Shown here: piece after piece, positions 1-5,603 of the stretch
How the letters are laid out: the number at the start of each line of letters is the position of its first letter
Numbering within the stretch: position 1 is the stretch's first letter
Notes under the pieces: model-generated
What the model saw: the letters and a program-made list of their open reading frames with translations, nothing else
The model's database searches: none
What the model was told of the DNA's origin: nothing
Made by a program: the position numbers and the translations under genes
Assembly (NCBI GenBank): GCA_045602025.1
Contig: JAZSAT010000033.1
Span: forward strand, 1-11,716
DNA: 11,716 nucleotides
Source: RGIG5579 sp045602025
GTDB lineage: Bacteria; Bacillota; Clostridia; Oscillospirales; SIG627
Direction: 5' to 3'

Positions 1-535
1 GAAAACACTTTATTCTGCAGGTATTGCTAAAATCGAAATCGAACGTGATGAAAAGCGTGTAAGATTACACATCCACTGTGCAAAGCCCGGTATGGTTATC
101 GGCCGTAACGGCAGCGAAATTGAAAAATTACGCGAAACCTGTCAAGCTAAAATCGGCAAGCCGGTTGTTGTTAACATCGTTGAAGTTAAGACTCCCGATG
201 CTGATGCACAGTTAGTTGCAGAAAGCATTGCAACTCAGTTAGAAAAGCGTATCTCTTTCCGCCGCGCTATGAAGCTCGCTATCGGCAGAGCAATGCGTCT
301 TGGCGTTAAGGGTATCAAAACTCAGGTTTCAGGTCGTCTTGGCGGCGCTGAAATCGCAAGAAGCGAACAGTATCACGAAGGTACTATCCCGCTCCAGACC
401 CTCAGAGCTGACATTGACTACGGTTTTGCAGAGGCTGATACAACCTACGGTAAGTTAGGTGTTAAGGTTTGGATTTACAAGGGCGAGGTTCTCAGTGATA
501 ACCGCAATCGTAAGAAGGAAGGGGGAGCCCGCTAA
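1..535 (+). CDS. rpsC: 30S ribosomal protein S3 (5'-truncated by window edge)
   Basis: S3 sits at the mRNA entry side of the 30S head and contributes to mRNA unwinding during decoding. The open frame runs in from base 2 with no start in the window. The 177 visible codons compare with a usual total of about 210-240, so roughly the first 50 residues lie upstream. A KH RNA-binding domain is visible: its GxxG loop reads GRNG at bases 101-112, inside PGMVIGRNGSEI. The C-terminal S3 domain follows (SGRLGGAEIARSE, then the GTIPLQTLRADIDYG signature) and ends in a short basic tail, NRNRKKEGGAR. The stop TAA (533-535) shares its last A with the ATG of rplP, so the two are translationally coupled. The purine-rich end of rpsC doubles as the rplP ribosome binding site. 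Identification is certain. Confidence 0.98.
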   Translation, partial: KTLYSAGIAKIEIERDEKRVRLHIHCAKPGMVIGRNGSEIEKLRETCQAKIGKPVVVNIVEVKTPDADAQLVAESIATQLEKRISFRRAMKLAIGRAMRLGVKGIKTQVSGRLGGAEIARSEQYHEGTIPLQTLRADIDYGFAEADTTYGKLGVKVWIYKGEVLSDNRNRKKEGGAR

Positions 536-960
536 TGTTAATGCCAAAACGCGTTAAGTACCGTAGAGTACACAGAGGCCGTCTTACAGGTAAAGCCCTC
601 AGAGGTAATACCGTATCTCATGGCGATTTCGGTCTTGTGGCTTTAGAGCCGGCGTGGATTACCTCTAACCAGATAGAGGCAGCCCGTATTGCTATGACCC
701 GTTATATCAAGCGTGGCGGTCAGGTATGGATTAAAATCTTCCCTGACAAACCCATCACTGAAAAACCTGCTGAAACCCGAATGGGTTCCGGTAAAGGTTC
801 TCCCGAGTACTGGGTTGCAGTGGTTAAACCCGGCAGAGTTATGTTCGAAATGGACGGAATCAGCGAAGAAGTTGCAAAAGAAGCAATGCGTCTCGCTTCC
901 CACAAGCTGCCGATCAAGTGTAAATTCGTAACCAAGGAAGTTAAGGAGGATACACTGTGA
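535..960 (+). CDS. rplP: 50S ribosomal protein L16
   Basis: L16 binds 23S rRNA near the peptidyl-transferase centre and helps position the acceptor end of A-site tRNA. The 141 residues match the family length. The start MLMPKRVKYRR is canonical. The central GGQVWIKIFPDKP block (61-73) and the conserved loop around R82-MGSGKG are intact; the arginine there aligns with the residue hydroxylated in E. coli L16. A second in-frame ATG lies two codons downstream (541), but the first fits both the family start and the spacing (7 nt) from the GGGGGAG at 521-527. The gene overlaps rpsC by 1 bp and rpmC by 1 or 4 bp. Confidence 0.98.
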   Translation: MLMPKRVKYRRVHRGRLTGKALRGNTVSHGDFGLVALEPAWITSNQIEAARIAMTRYIKRGGQVWIKIFPDKPITEKPAETRMGSGKGSPEYWVAVVKPGRVMFEMDGISEEVAKEAMRLASHKLPIKCKFVTKEVKEDTL

Positions 961-1172
961 TGAAATTGAACGAAATCAGAGAAAAGAACATTGACGAGTT
1001 GAATGCAGAGCTTGTTGCTAAGAAAGAAGAACTTTTCAACCTCCGCTTCCAGCACGCCATCAATCAGCTTGACAACCCTCAGAAGATCGTCGAGGCTCGT
1101 AAGACCATCGCTCGTCTGATGACTGTGATCCGCGAAAAAGAGATCCAGGCTGATAAAGACTCCGCACAGTAA
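960..1172 (+). CDS. rpmC: 50S ribosomal protein L29
   Basis: L29 is a small two-helix protein near the exit-tunnel mouth, next to L23, where trigger factor and SRP dock. From ATG 960 the product is 70 residues, starting MKLNEIREK, which matches the family. The interhelix motif ELFNLRFQHAINQL is clear. The start is ambiguous: a GTG at 957 lies directly before the ATG, and both are at plausible distances (7 and 10 nt) from AGGAGG at 944-949, which sits inside the end of rplP. ATG gives the usual N terminus and a TGATG-type 1-bp overlap with the rplP stop. GTG would give a 4-bp overlap and one extra Met. Confidence 0.95.
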   Translation: MKLNEIREKNIDELNAELVAKKEELFNLRFQHAINQLDNPQKIVEARKTIARLMTVIREKEIQADKDSAQ

Positions 1173-1191
1173 GTAAAGGAGATAAGAAAAA

Positions 1192-1446
1192 ATGGATAGA
1201 AACTTGAGAAAGACCCGCGTAGGAAAGGTTGTATCCAACGCTACCGATAAGACCATCGTTGTTGCAATCGAAGACAACGTAAAGCATCCCCTCTACAGCA
1301 AGATCATCAAGAAGACCGTAAAGTTTATGGCTCACGATGAGAAGAACGAGTGCGGTGTAGGCGATAAGGTAGAAATCATGGAATGCAGACCCCTTTCCAA
1401 GAGCAAAAGATGGCGCCTTGTAAGAATCATCGAAAAGGCGAAATAA
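1192..1446 (+). CDS. rpsQ: 30S ribosomal protein S17
   Basis: S17 is a primary 16S rRNA-binding protein with an OB fold, needed early in assembly of the 30S body. The 84 residues match the family. Diagnostic parts are RKTRVGKVVSNATDKTIVV (residues 6-24), HPLYSKIIKKTVKFMAHDE, then GVGDKVEIMECRPLSKSKRWRL. AAGGAG at about 1177-1182 precedes the ATG at the usual distance. The gene follows rpmC by 19 bp and precedes rplN by 23 bp, the standard order in this operon. Confidence 0.97.
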   Translation: MDRNLRKTRVGKVVSNATDKTIVVAIEDNVKHPLYSKIIKKTVKFMAHDEKNECGVGDKVEIMECRPLSKSKRWRLVRIIEKAK

Positions 1447-1469
1447 ACCTGATTTGGAGGTAACTAACA

Positions 1470-1838
1470 GTGATTCAGCAAGAAAGCAGAATGAAAGTCG
1501 CCGATAACACCGGCGCAAAAGAACTGCTTTGCATCCGCGTTTTGGGCGGCACCGGCAGACGCTACGCAGGCATCGGTGATGTCGTAGTTTGCGCTGTTAA
1601 GAAGGCTGCTCCCGGCGGTATGGTGAAAAAAGGCGACGTGGTTAAGGCCGTTGTTGTCAGAACCGTACAGCCCACCCGCAGAAGCGATGGATCTTATGTA
1701 AGATTCGACGAGAATGCAGCAGTTATCATCAAGCAAGACAAGAATCCCAGGGCAACCCGTATTTTCGGACCGGTTGCAAGAGAGCTTCGTGACAGAGACT
1801 ATCTGAAGATCCTCTCCCTCGCTCCCGAAGTACTCTGA
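1470..1838 (+). CDS. rplN: 50S ribosomal protein L14 (GTG start)
   Basis: L14 lies on the subunit interface of the 50S, contacts 16S helix 14, and is the docking site of the silencing factor RsfS. Starting at GTG 1470 gives 122 residues, exactly the usual length, and the canonical N terminus MIQQESRMKVADNTGAKE. The C terminus ILSLAPEVL is also canonical. TTGGAGG at about 1454-1460 is the ribosome binding site, about 9 nt from the GTG. The next in-frame ATG (1491) would remove the conserved first strand, so the GTG is preferred. In many bacteria rplN begins the spc operon; here I see no promoter in the 23-bp gap before it. Confidence 0.97.
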   Translation: MIQQESRMKVADNTGAKELLCIRVLGGTGRRYAGIGDVVVCAVKKAAPGGMVKKGDVVKAVVVRTVQPTRRSDGSYVRFDENAAVIIKQDKNPRATRIFGPVARELRDRDYLKILSLAPEVL

Positions 1839-1866
1839 GCCTTGTCACGCTTAAAGTAACATACTG

Positions 1867-1880
1867 AAAGGAGACAAGTG
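1867..1880 (+). promoter_or_regulatory. Ribosome binding site and GTG deciding the rplX start
   Basis: AAAGGAG at 1867-1873 lies 4 nt before GTG 1878, whereas the alternative ATG at 1926 has nothing similar nearby; the closest purine run, AAGG at 1898-1901, is about 24 nt away. This argues that translation begins at the GTG and that L24 carries an N-terminal extension. Confidence 0.65.
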
Positions 1881-2267
1881 CTGAGCAATTCTGAAAGAAG
1901 GATTGTAGGCAGCACGCCTAAGAATATGAGTAACAAGCTTCACATTAAAAAAGGCGATACAGTCGTTTTGAATGTCGGCAGCTATTCCAACAAGTTTACT
2001 AAGCCCGGCGAAGTTAAGACCGGTAAGGTTCTTGAGGTGAGCCCCAAGGAAGGCAAGGTAATTGTGGAAGGCATCAATATGGTGACCAAGCACGTGAAGC
2101 CCAGAAAACAGGGCGAGACCGGCGGCATCGTAAAAGCTGAGGCTCCCATCAATGCATGCAAGGTAAGCGTTTATTGCCCCAAGTGCAAGAAGGGTGTCAG
2201 AACCAAGATCAAAGTAGAAGACGGTAAGAAGACCCGCGTTTGTGCAAAATGCGGTGCTGAACTGTAA
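1878..2267 (+). CDS. rplX: 50S ribosomal protein L24, extended N terminus and enlarged KOW loop
   Basis: L24 is an early assembly initiator that binds the 5' domain of 23S rRNA and lies by the exit tunnel. The KOW core (IKKGDTVV ... KTGKVLEVSPKEGKVIVEG, about residues 23-65) identifies it. The C-terminal half has a C-x2-C pair (C100, C103) and a second pair (C122, C125), the zinc-ribbon-like form seen in many L24 proteins. The start is the main question. GTG 1878 has a good AAAGGAG 4 nt upstream (1867-1873) and gives 129 residues with a 16-residue extension. ATG 1926 gives 113 residues, close to the family norm, but no Shine-Dalgarno lies within 20 nt. I chose the GTG because of its binding site. 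About six or seven extra residues (SYSNKF region) lie between the first KOW strand and KTGKV. Confidence 0.93.
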   Translation: MLSNSERRIVGSTPKNMSNKLHIKKGDTVVLNVGSYSNKFTKPGEVKTGKVLEVSPKEGKVIVEGINMVTKHVKPRKQGETGGIVKAEAPINACKVSVYCPKCKKGVRTKIKVEDGKKTRVCAKCGAEL

Positions 2268-2281
2268 GGGAGGAAGCTGAT

Positions 2282-2821
2282 ATGGTAAAAATGAAAGAAT
2301 TTTATCGCAATGAAGTAGCTCCCGCTTTGATGGAGGAGTTCAAGTATAAGAGCGTTATGCAGATCCCCAAGATCGACAAGATCGTGGTAAATGTAGGCGC
2401 AGGCGAAGCAAAGGAAAATGCAAAGGTAATTGATAACATCATCGACGACCTCTCTGCCATCACCGGTCAGAAAGCAGTTCCTACTTACGCAAAGAAATCC
2501 GTTGCAAACTTTAAGATCCGTCAGGGTCAGAAGATCGGTGCTAAGGTTACCTTGAGAGGCGACATTATGTACGAATTCATCGATCGTCTGTTCCACCTGG
2601 CTCTTCCCAGAGTTCGTGACTTCAAGGGTATCAATCCCGACGCATTCGACGGACGCGGAAACTACTCTCTCGGTATCAAAGAGCAGCTCATTTTCCCCGA
2701 AATCGAATATGACAAGATCGATAAGATCCGCGGTATGGATATCGTATTTGTAACCACCGCTAACACCGATGAAGAAGGACGCAAGCTCCTTGCTCTCATG
2801 GGTGCACCGTTTGCAAGATAA
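2282..2821 (+). CDS. rplE: 50S ribosomal protein L5
   Basis: L5 binds 5S rRNA, anchors the central protuberance and contacts the P-site tRNA T-loop. The 179 residues match the family. Conserved blocks are IPKIDKIVVNVGAGEA (residues 28-43), TGQKAVPTYAKKSVANFKIR, the GAKVTLRG strand, FIDRLFHLALPRVRDFKG, and the C-terminal GNYSLGIKEQLIFPEI and MDIVFVTTANTDEEGRKLL. GGGAGG at 2268-2273 lies 8 nt before ATG 2282; a second in-frame ATG at 2291 is less likely. In E. coli the start region of this gene is the S8 repressor site; I could not recognise that structure here. Confidence 0.98.
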   Translation: MVKMKEFYRNEVAPALMEEFKYKSVMQIPKIDKIVVNVGAGEAKENAKVIDNIIDDLSAITGQKAVPTYAKKSVANFKIRQGQKIGAKVTLRGDIMYEFIDRLFHLALPRVRDFKGINPDAFDGRGNYSLGIKEQLIFPEIEYDKIDKIRGMDIVFVTTANTDEEGRKLLALMGAPFAR

Positions 2822-2841
2822 GGTAAGGAGGAGAAAAGAAA

Positions 2842-3027
2842 ATGGCAAAGAAAGCAATGATCTTGAAGCAGCAGAAGAAGCAGAAGTATTCCACCAGAGA
2901 ATATACCAGATGCAAGATCTGCGGCCGTCCCCATGCTTATCTTCGTAAATTCGGTATCTGCCGTATCTGTTTCCGTGAATTGGCTTACAAGGGCCAGATC
3001 CCCGGTGTTAGAAAGGCAAGCTGGTAA
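2842..3027 (+). CDS. rpsN: 30S ribosomal protein S14, zinc-binding short form
   Basis: S14 is a late-assembling protein of the 30S head. At 61 residues this is the short zinc form (sometimes called rpsZ or type Z), not the roughly 90-100-residue zinc-free paralogue. The zinc ligands are C24 and C27 (CKIC) and C40 and C43 (CRIC). The C-terminal signature RELAYKGQIPGVRKASW is complete. AAGGAGG at about 2824-2830 precedes the ATG. It follows rplE by 20 bp and is separated from rpsH by the longest spacer in the window (71 bp). Confidence 0.98.
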   Translation: MAKKAMILKQQKKQKYSTREYTRCKICGRPHAYLRKFGICRICFRELAYKGQIPGVRKASW

Positions 3028-3098
3028 GAGACCGGCATAAAAATGTGTTCAAGTGCGGCACTGCCGCAAACTAAATGCAATTTAGGAGGAAAATTTAA
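3028..3098 (+). promoter_or_regulatory. Structured spacer before rpsH with tandem hairpins and duplicated start region
   Basis: This 71-bp spacer holds more structure than any other gap here. Hairpin 1 is TGCGGC (3054-3059), loop ACT, GCCGCA (3063-3068). Hairpin 2 is CTAAAT (3071-3076), loop GCA, ATTTAG (3080-3085); its last base is the first G of the GGAGGA ribosome binding site (3085-3090). A third, AT-only hairpin, AAATTT (3091-3096) with AAATTT (3103-3108), would put the rpsH start codon in its loop. TAAATGCAA occurs twice, at 3072-3080 and 3096-3104. The perfect stems are directly visible. A role in controlling rpsH translation or mRNA processing is inference; no T-run follows hairpin 1, so it is not a terminator. 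Confidence 0.5.
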
Positions 3099-3497
3099 AT
3101 GCAAATTTCAGATGTAATTGCTGATATGCTCACTCGTATCAGAAATGCAAATGCTGCAAAGCATGAAAGTGTAGATATCCCCAACTCCAACATGAAGAGA
3201 GCCATTGCTCAGATCCTGTTGGACGAAGGATATATCAAAGGTTTTGAAGTTGTTGACAACGGTAATCAGGGCATTATCCGTGTAACTTTGAAGTACGGTC
3301 CTAACAAGCAGAGAATCATCCAGGGCCTGCGCAGAGTTTCCAAGCCCGGTCTTCGTATCTATGCAAGCTGCGAAGAGATCCCTCAGGTTATGCATGGTCT
3401 CGGTGTTGCAATCGTTTCCACTTCCAAGGGTATTATGACCGACCGTGCAGCAAGAAAGGCAAACGTTGGCGGCGAAGTGCTCGCTTTCGTTTGGTAA
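3099..3497 (+). CDS. rpsH: 30S ribosomal protein S8
   Basis: S8 is a primary binder of 16S rRNA helix 21 and, in E. coli, the translational repressor of the spc operon. The 132 residues match the family. The N-terminal domain starts MQISDVIADMLTRIRNA. The C-terminal signature is complete: SKPGLRIYAS (residues 81-90), the GLGVAIVSTSKGIMTDRAAR block, and the terminal GGEVLAFVW. A TAGGAGGA ribosome binding site ends 8 nt before the ATG and is flanked by two short hairpins in the preceding spacer. It precedes rplF by 14 bp. Confidence 0.98.
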   Translation: MQISDVIADMLTRIRNANAAKHESVDIPNSNMKRAIAQILLDEGYIKGFEVVDNGNQGIIRVTLKYGPNKQRIIQGLRRVSKPGLRIYASCEEIPQVMHGLGVAIVSTSKGIMTDRAARKANVGGEVLAFVW

Positions 3498-3511
3498 GGG
3501 AGGGATAAGAT

Positions 3512-4048
3512 ATGTCAAGAATCGGACTGAAGCCCATCGCGATCCCCGCAGGTGTTAAAGTTACCGTAAACGGCAACGAAGTAACCGTTCAGGGACCCAA
3601 GGGCACTCTCACCAAGAACATCCATCCTTTGATGCAGGTTGAAGTAGGTGCAAACGAAGTTCTCGTTAAGCGCCCCAACGACGAAAAGGAAGCTAAGAGC
3701 CTTCACGGCCTTTCCCGTACCCTTGTTGCCAATATGGTAGAAGGTGTTACCAACGGCTACAAGAAGGAGCTCGAAATCAGCGAAGGCGGTTACCGTGTTG
3801 TTAAGAAGGGTAACCAGATCGTAATGAACCTCGGCTTTTCTCACGATGTTGTTATGACCGAAGGCGACGGTATCACTTTTGAAGTACCCGATGCCAACCA
3901 CATCACTGTTGTCGGTATCGACAAGCAGAAGGTAGGTCAGATCGCATCTGAAGTAAGAGGTAAAAGACCTCCCGAACCCTACCTGGGCAAGGGTATCAAG
4001 TATGTTGGCGAGCACATTCGCCGCAAATCCGGTAAAGCCGGCAAATAA
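3512..4048 (+). CDS. rplF: 50S ribosomal protein L6
   Basis: L6 binds the sarcin-ricin region of 23S rRNA near the GTPase-associated centre and is required for late 50S assembly. The 178 residues have the two duplicated L6 domains: first MSRIGLKPIAIPAGVKV with VQGPKGTL; second the EISEGGYRVV strand, then LGFSHDV. The C-terminal signature RGKRPPEPYLGKGIKYVGE, followed by IRRKSGKAGK, is complete. The usual GVGYR turn reads GGYR, with E before it, a minor variation. GGGAGG at 3498-3503 is the ribosome binding site. Confidence 0.98.
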   Translation: MSRIGLKPIAIPAGVKVTVNGNEVTVQGPKGTLTKNIHPLMQVEVGANEVLVKRPNDEKEAKSLHGLSRTLVANMVEGVTNGYKKELEISEGGYRVVKKGNQIVMNLGFSHDVVMTEGDGITFEVPDANHITVVGIDKQKVGQIASEVRGKRPPEPYLGKGIKYVGEHIRRKSGKAGK

Positions 4049-4066
4049 GGAAAGGAGTGGAATTAA

Positions 4067-4426
4067 ATGGTTTCTCGCGTTGATACGAATAAAAAGCGTA
4101 TTAGAAGACATAAAAGAGTTCGCGGTAAGATCTTTGGTACTGCACAGAAGCCGAGACTCTGCGTTTTCAGATCTCTGAAGTACATTTATGCTCAGGTGAT
4201 CGATGACGAAAACGGCAAGACTCTTGCCTCCGCTTCCTCCCTTGATAAGGAATTCAATCAGTACGGCGGCAACAAAGAAGCCGCAAAGCTTGTGGGACAG
4301 GCAGTTGCAAAGGCTGCTCTTGACAAGGGCATCACTGAAGTGGTGTTCGACCGTGGCGGTTACATCTTCCACGGACGTGTTCAGGAGCTTGCTGAAGGTG
4401 CCCGCGAAGCTGGGTTAAAATTCTAA
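4067..4426 (+). CDS. rplR: 50S ribosomal protein L18
   Basis: L18 binds 5S rRNA and, together with L5, attaches it to the large subunit as the central protuberance. The 119 residues match the family. The basic N-terminal tail (NKKRIRRHKRVRGKIFGT) reaches into rRNA. The core PRLCVFRSLKYIYAQVIDD (residues 29-47) and the C-terminal DRGGYIFHGRVQELAEGAREAG signature are present. AAGGAG at 4052-4057 is the ribosome binding site. The gene is spaced 18 bp from rplF and 13 bp from rpsE. Confidence 0.98.
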   Translation: MVSRVDTNKKRIRRHKRVRGKIFGTAQKPRLCVFRSLKYIYAQVIDDENGKTLASASSLDKEFNQYGGNKEAAKLVGQAVAKAALDKGITEVVFDRGGYIFHGRVQELAEGAREAGLKF

Positions 4427-4439
4427 AGGGGGAAATGAT

Positions 4440-4943
4440 ATGGCACAGAAAATTGATGCGGCTACTCTCGATCTGAGAGAAGACGTTGTTTACACCAAAA
4501 GCGTTTCCAAAACTGTAAAAGGCGGTCGTGTCCGCAAGTTCTCCGCACTGGTAGTTGTGGGCGACGGACAGGGCCATGTAGGCTATGGCCTCGGAAAGGC
4601 TTCCGAGCGTCCCGAAGCAGTCCGTAAGGGTGTGGAAGACGCGAAGAAAAATATGATCGAGGTTTCCGTTAAGGGTACCACGATTCCTCACGAGATTGTC
4701 GGCGTGTTTGGCGCAGGCCGCGTTCTTCTGAAACCCGCTCCTAAGGGTACCGGTATCATTGCCGGCGGTAAAGTGAAGAGCGTTCTGCAGCTTGCAGGTA
4801 TTTCCGATATCCGTGCTAAATGCTTGGGTACCAACAACCCCGGCAATGTTGTGAAAGCAACCTTTGAGGGACTTCGCGCACTCCGTACCGCTGAGGAAGT
4901 GGCTGCTATGCGTGGCAAGACTCCCGAAGAAATTCTGAACTGA
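4440..4943 (+). CDS. rpsE: 30S ribosomal protein S5
   Basis: S5 is in the 30S body at the mRNA entry pore and affects decoding accuracy. Mutations in its VKGGR loop give spectinomycin resistance in other bacteria; here the loop VKGGRVRKF is unaltered in length (about residues 26-34), so there is no sign of resistance. The N-terminal double-stranded-RNA-binding-like domain contains FSALVVVGDGQGHVGYGLGK. The C-terminal domain contains GAGRVLLKPAPKGTGIIAGG and GTNNPGNVVKATFEGL. The 167 residues are typical. An AGGGGGA tract at about 4427-4432 is the ribosome binding site. Confidence 0.98.
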   Translation: MAQKIDAATLDLREDVVYTKSVSKTVKGGRVRKFSALVVVGDGQGHVGYGLGKASERPEAVRKGVEDAKKNMIEVSVKGTTIPHEIVGVFGAGRVLLKPAPKGTGIIAGGKVKSVLQLAGISDIRAKCLGTNNPGNVVKATFEGLRALRTAEEVAAMRGKTPEEILN

Positions 4944-4959
4944 ACGAGGAGGAGAAACA

Positions 4960-5136
4960 ATGGCTCTTAAAATTACGCTCGAGAAAAGCCTCATCGGCAG
5001 ACTCGAAAAGCAGAAAAAGACTGCTGCTTCCCTCGGTTTGAAGAAAATCGGCGATTTCACCGTTCAGGAAGAAAACGCAGCAGTGAAGGGCAAAATCGAT
5101 GTGATCAAGCATATGGTCCGTGTCGAGAACGCCTGA
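4960..5136 (+). CDS. rpmD: 50S ribosomal protein L30 (58 aa)
   Basis: L30 is a small ferredoxin-like-fold protein of the 50S subunit. Translating from ATG 4960 to TGA 5134-5136 gives 58 residues. It has the family start, KITLEKSLIGRLEKQKKT, the LGLKKIG turn, and the C-terminal strand HMVRVENA. The length is normal for the bacterial form (about 57-60). GAGGAGGAG at about 4946-4954 precedes the ATG. Its place between rpsE and rplO is the expected one. The gene is present in most but not all bacteria; here it is intact. Confidence 0.96.
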   Translation: MALKITLEKSLIGRLEKQKKTAASLGLKKIGDFTVQEENAAVKGKIDVIKHMVRVENA

Positions 5137-5155
5137 GAAAATAGGAGGAAACACA

Positions 5156-5599
5156 ATGAAGCTTCATGAATTGGCTCCCGCTGTGCCTACCAAAAAGGCA
5201 TGGCGCAAGGGTAGAGGTCCCGGTTCCGGAAACGGTAAGACCGGCGGTCGCGGACACAAGGGTCAGCAGGCTCGTTCCGGCGGCGGCGTTCGTATTGGTT
5301 TCGAAGGCGGCCAGATGCCCGCATACAGAAGACTTCCCAAGCGCGGATTCAACAATGTTAGATTCGCTACCGAATACGCTATCGTGAACCTTTCCGTTTT
5401 GGAAAAGCTCTTCGATAACGGCGCAGTTGTTGATCTGGTTTCTCTTGTGGAAGCAAATGTTATCTCAAAACCGCTCGACGGTCTGAAGGTTCTCGGAAAC
5501 GGCAACCTTACTAAGAAACTGACCGTTAAGGCTCACAAGGTATCTGATGCCGCTAAGGCTAAGATCGAAGCAGCCGGCGGTGTGGTTGAGGTGATCTGA
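5156..5599 (+). CDS. rplO: 50S ribosomal protein L15
   Basis: L15 threads a long basic N-terminal arm into the 23S rRNA and is a late-assembly protein. From ATG 5156 it is 147 residues, the usual length, starting MKLHELAPAVPTKKAWRKGRG. The Gly-rich arm is clear (GPGSGNGKTGGRGHKGQQAR, residues 24-43), followed by GFEGGQMPAYRRLPKRGF. An in-frame ATG at 5120 lies inside rpmD and lacks a binding site, whereas AGGAGG at 5143-5148 is 7 nt before 5156, so 5156 is chosen. The end of the gene contains the ribosome binding site of secY. Confidence 0.97.
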   Translation: MKLHELAPAVPTKKAWRKGRGPGSGNGKTGGRGHKGQQARSGGGVRIGFEGGQMPAYRRLPKRGFNNVRFATEYAIVNLSVLEKLFDNGAVVDLVSLVEANVISKPLDGLKVLGNGNLTKKLTVKAHKVSDAAKAKIEAAGGVVEVI

Positions 5600-5603
5600 A
5601 GTG
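5588..5603 (+). promoter_or_regulatory. secY ribosome binding site inside the 3' end of rplO, with GTG start
   Basis: GAGGTGATC at 5588-5596 matches nine bases of the sequence complementary to the Firmicute 16S rRNA 3' end. It lies within the last codons of rplO, which encode a VEVI tail. The secY GTG at 5601 comes 1 nt after the rplO stop TGA (5597-5599). The overlap implies that ribosomes finishing L15 directly restart on SecY. Confidence 0.75.

Noticed and set aside
3515..4372. A 285-codon open frame on the minus strand opposite rplF and rplR
   Set aside because: It spans two unrelated conserved genes and their gap, and shows no family resemblance. It arises from the codon bias of the sense genes.
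5120..5155. Upstream in-frame ATG that would extend L15 by 12 residues
   Set aside because: It lies within rpmD, has no ribosome binding site, and the family start is at 5156 with AGGAGG at 5143-5148.
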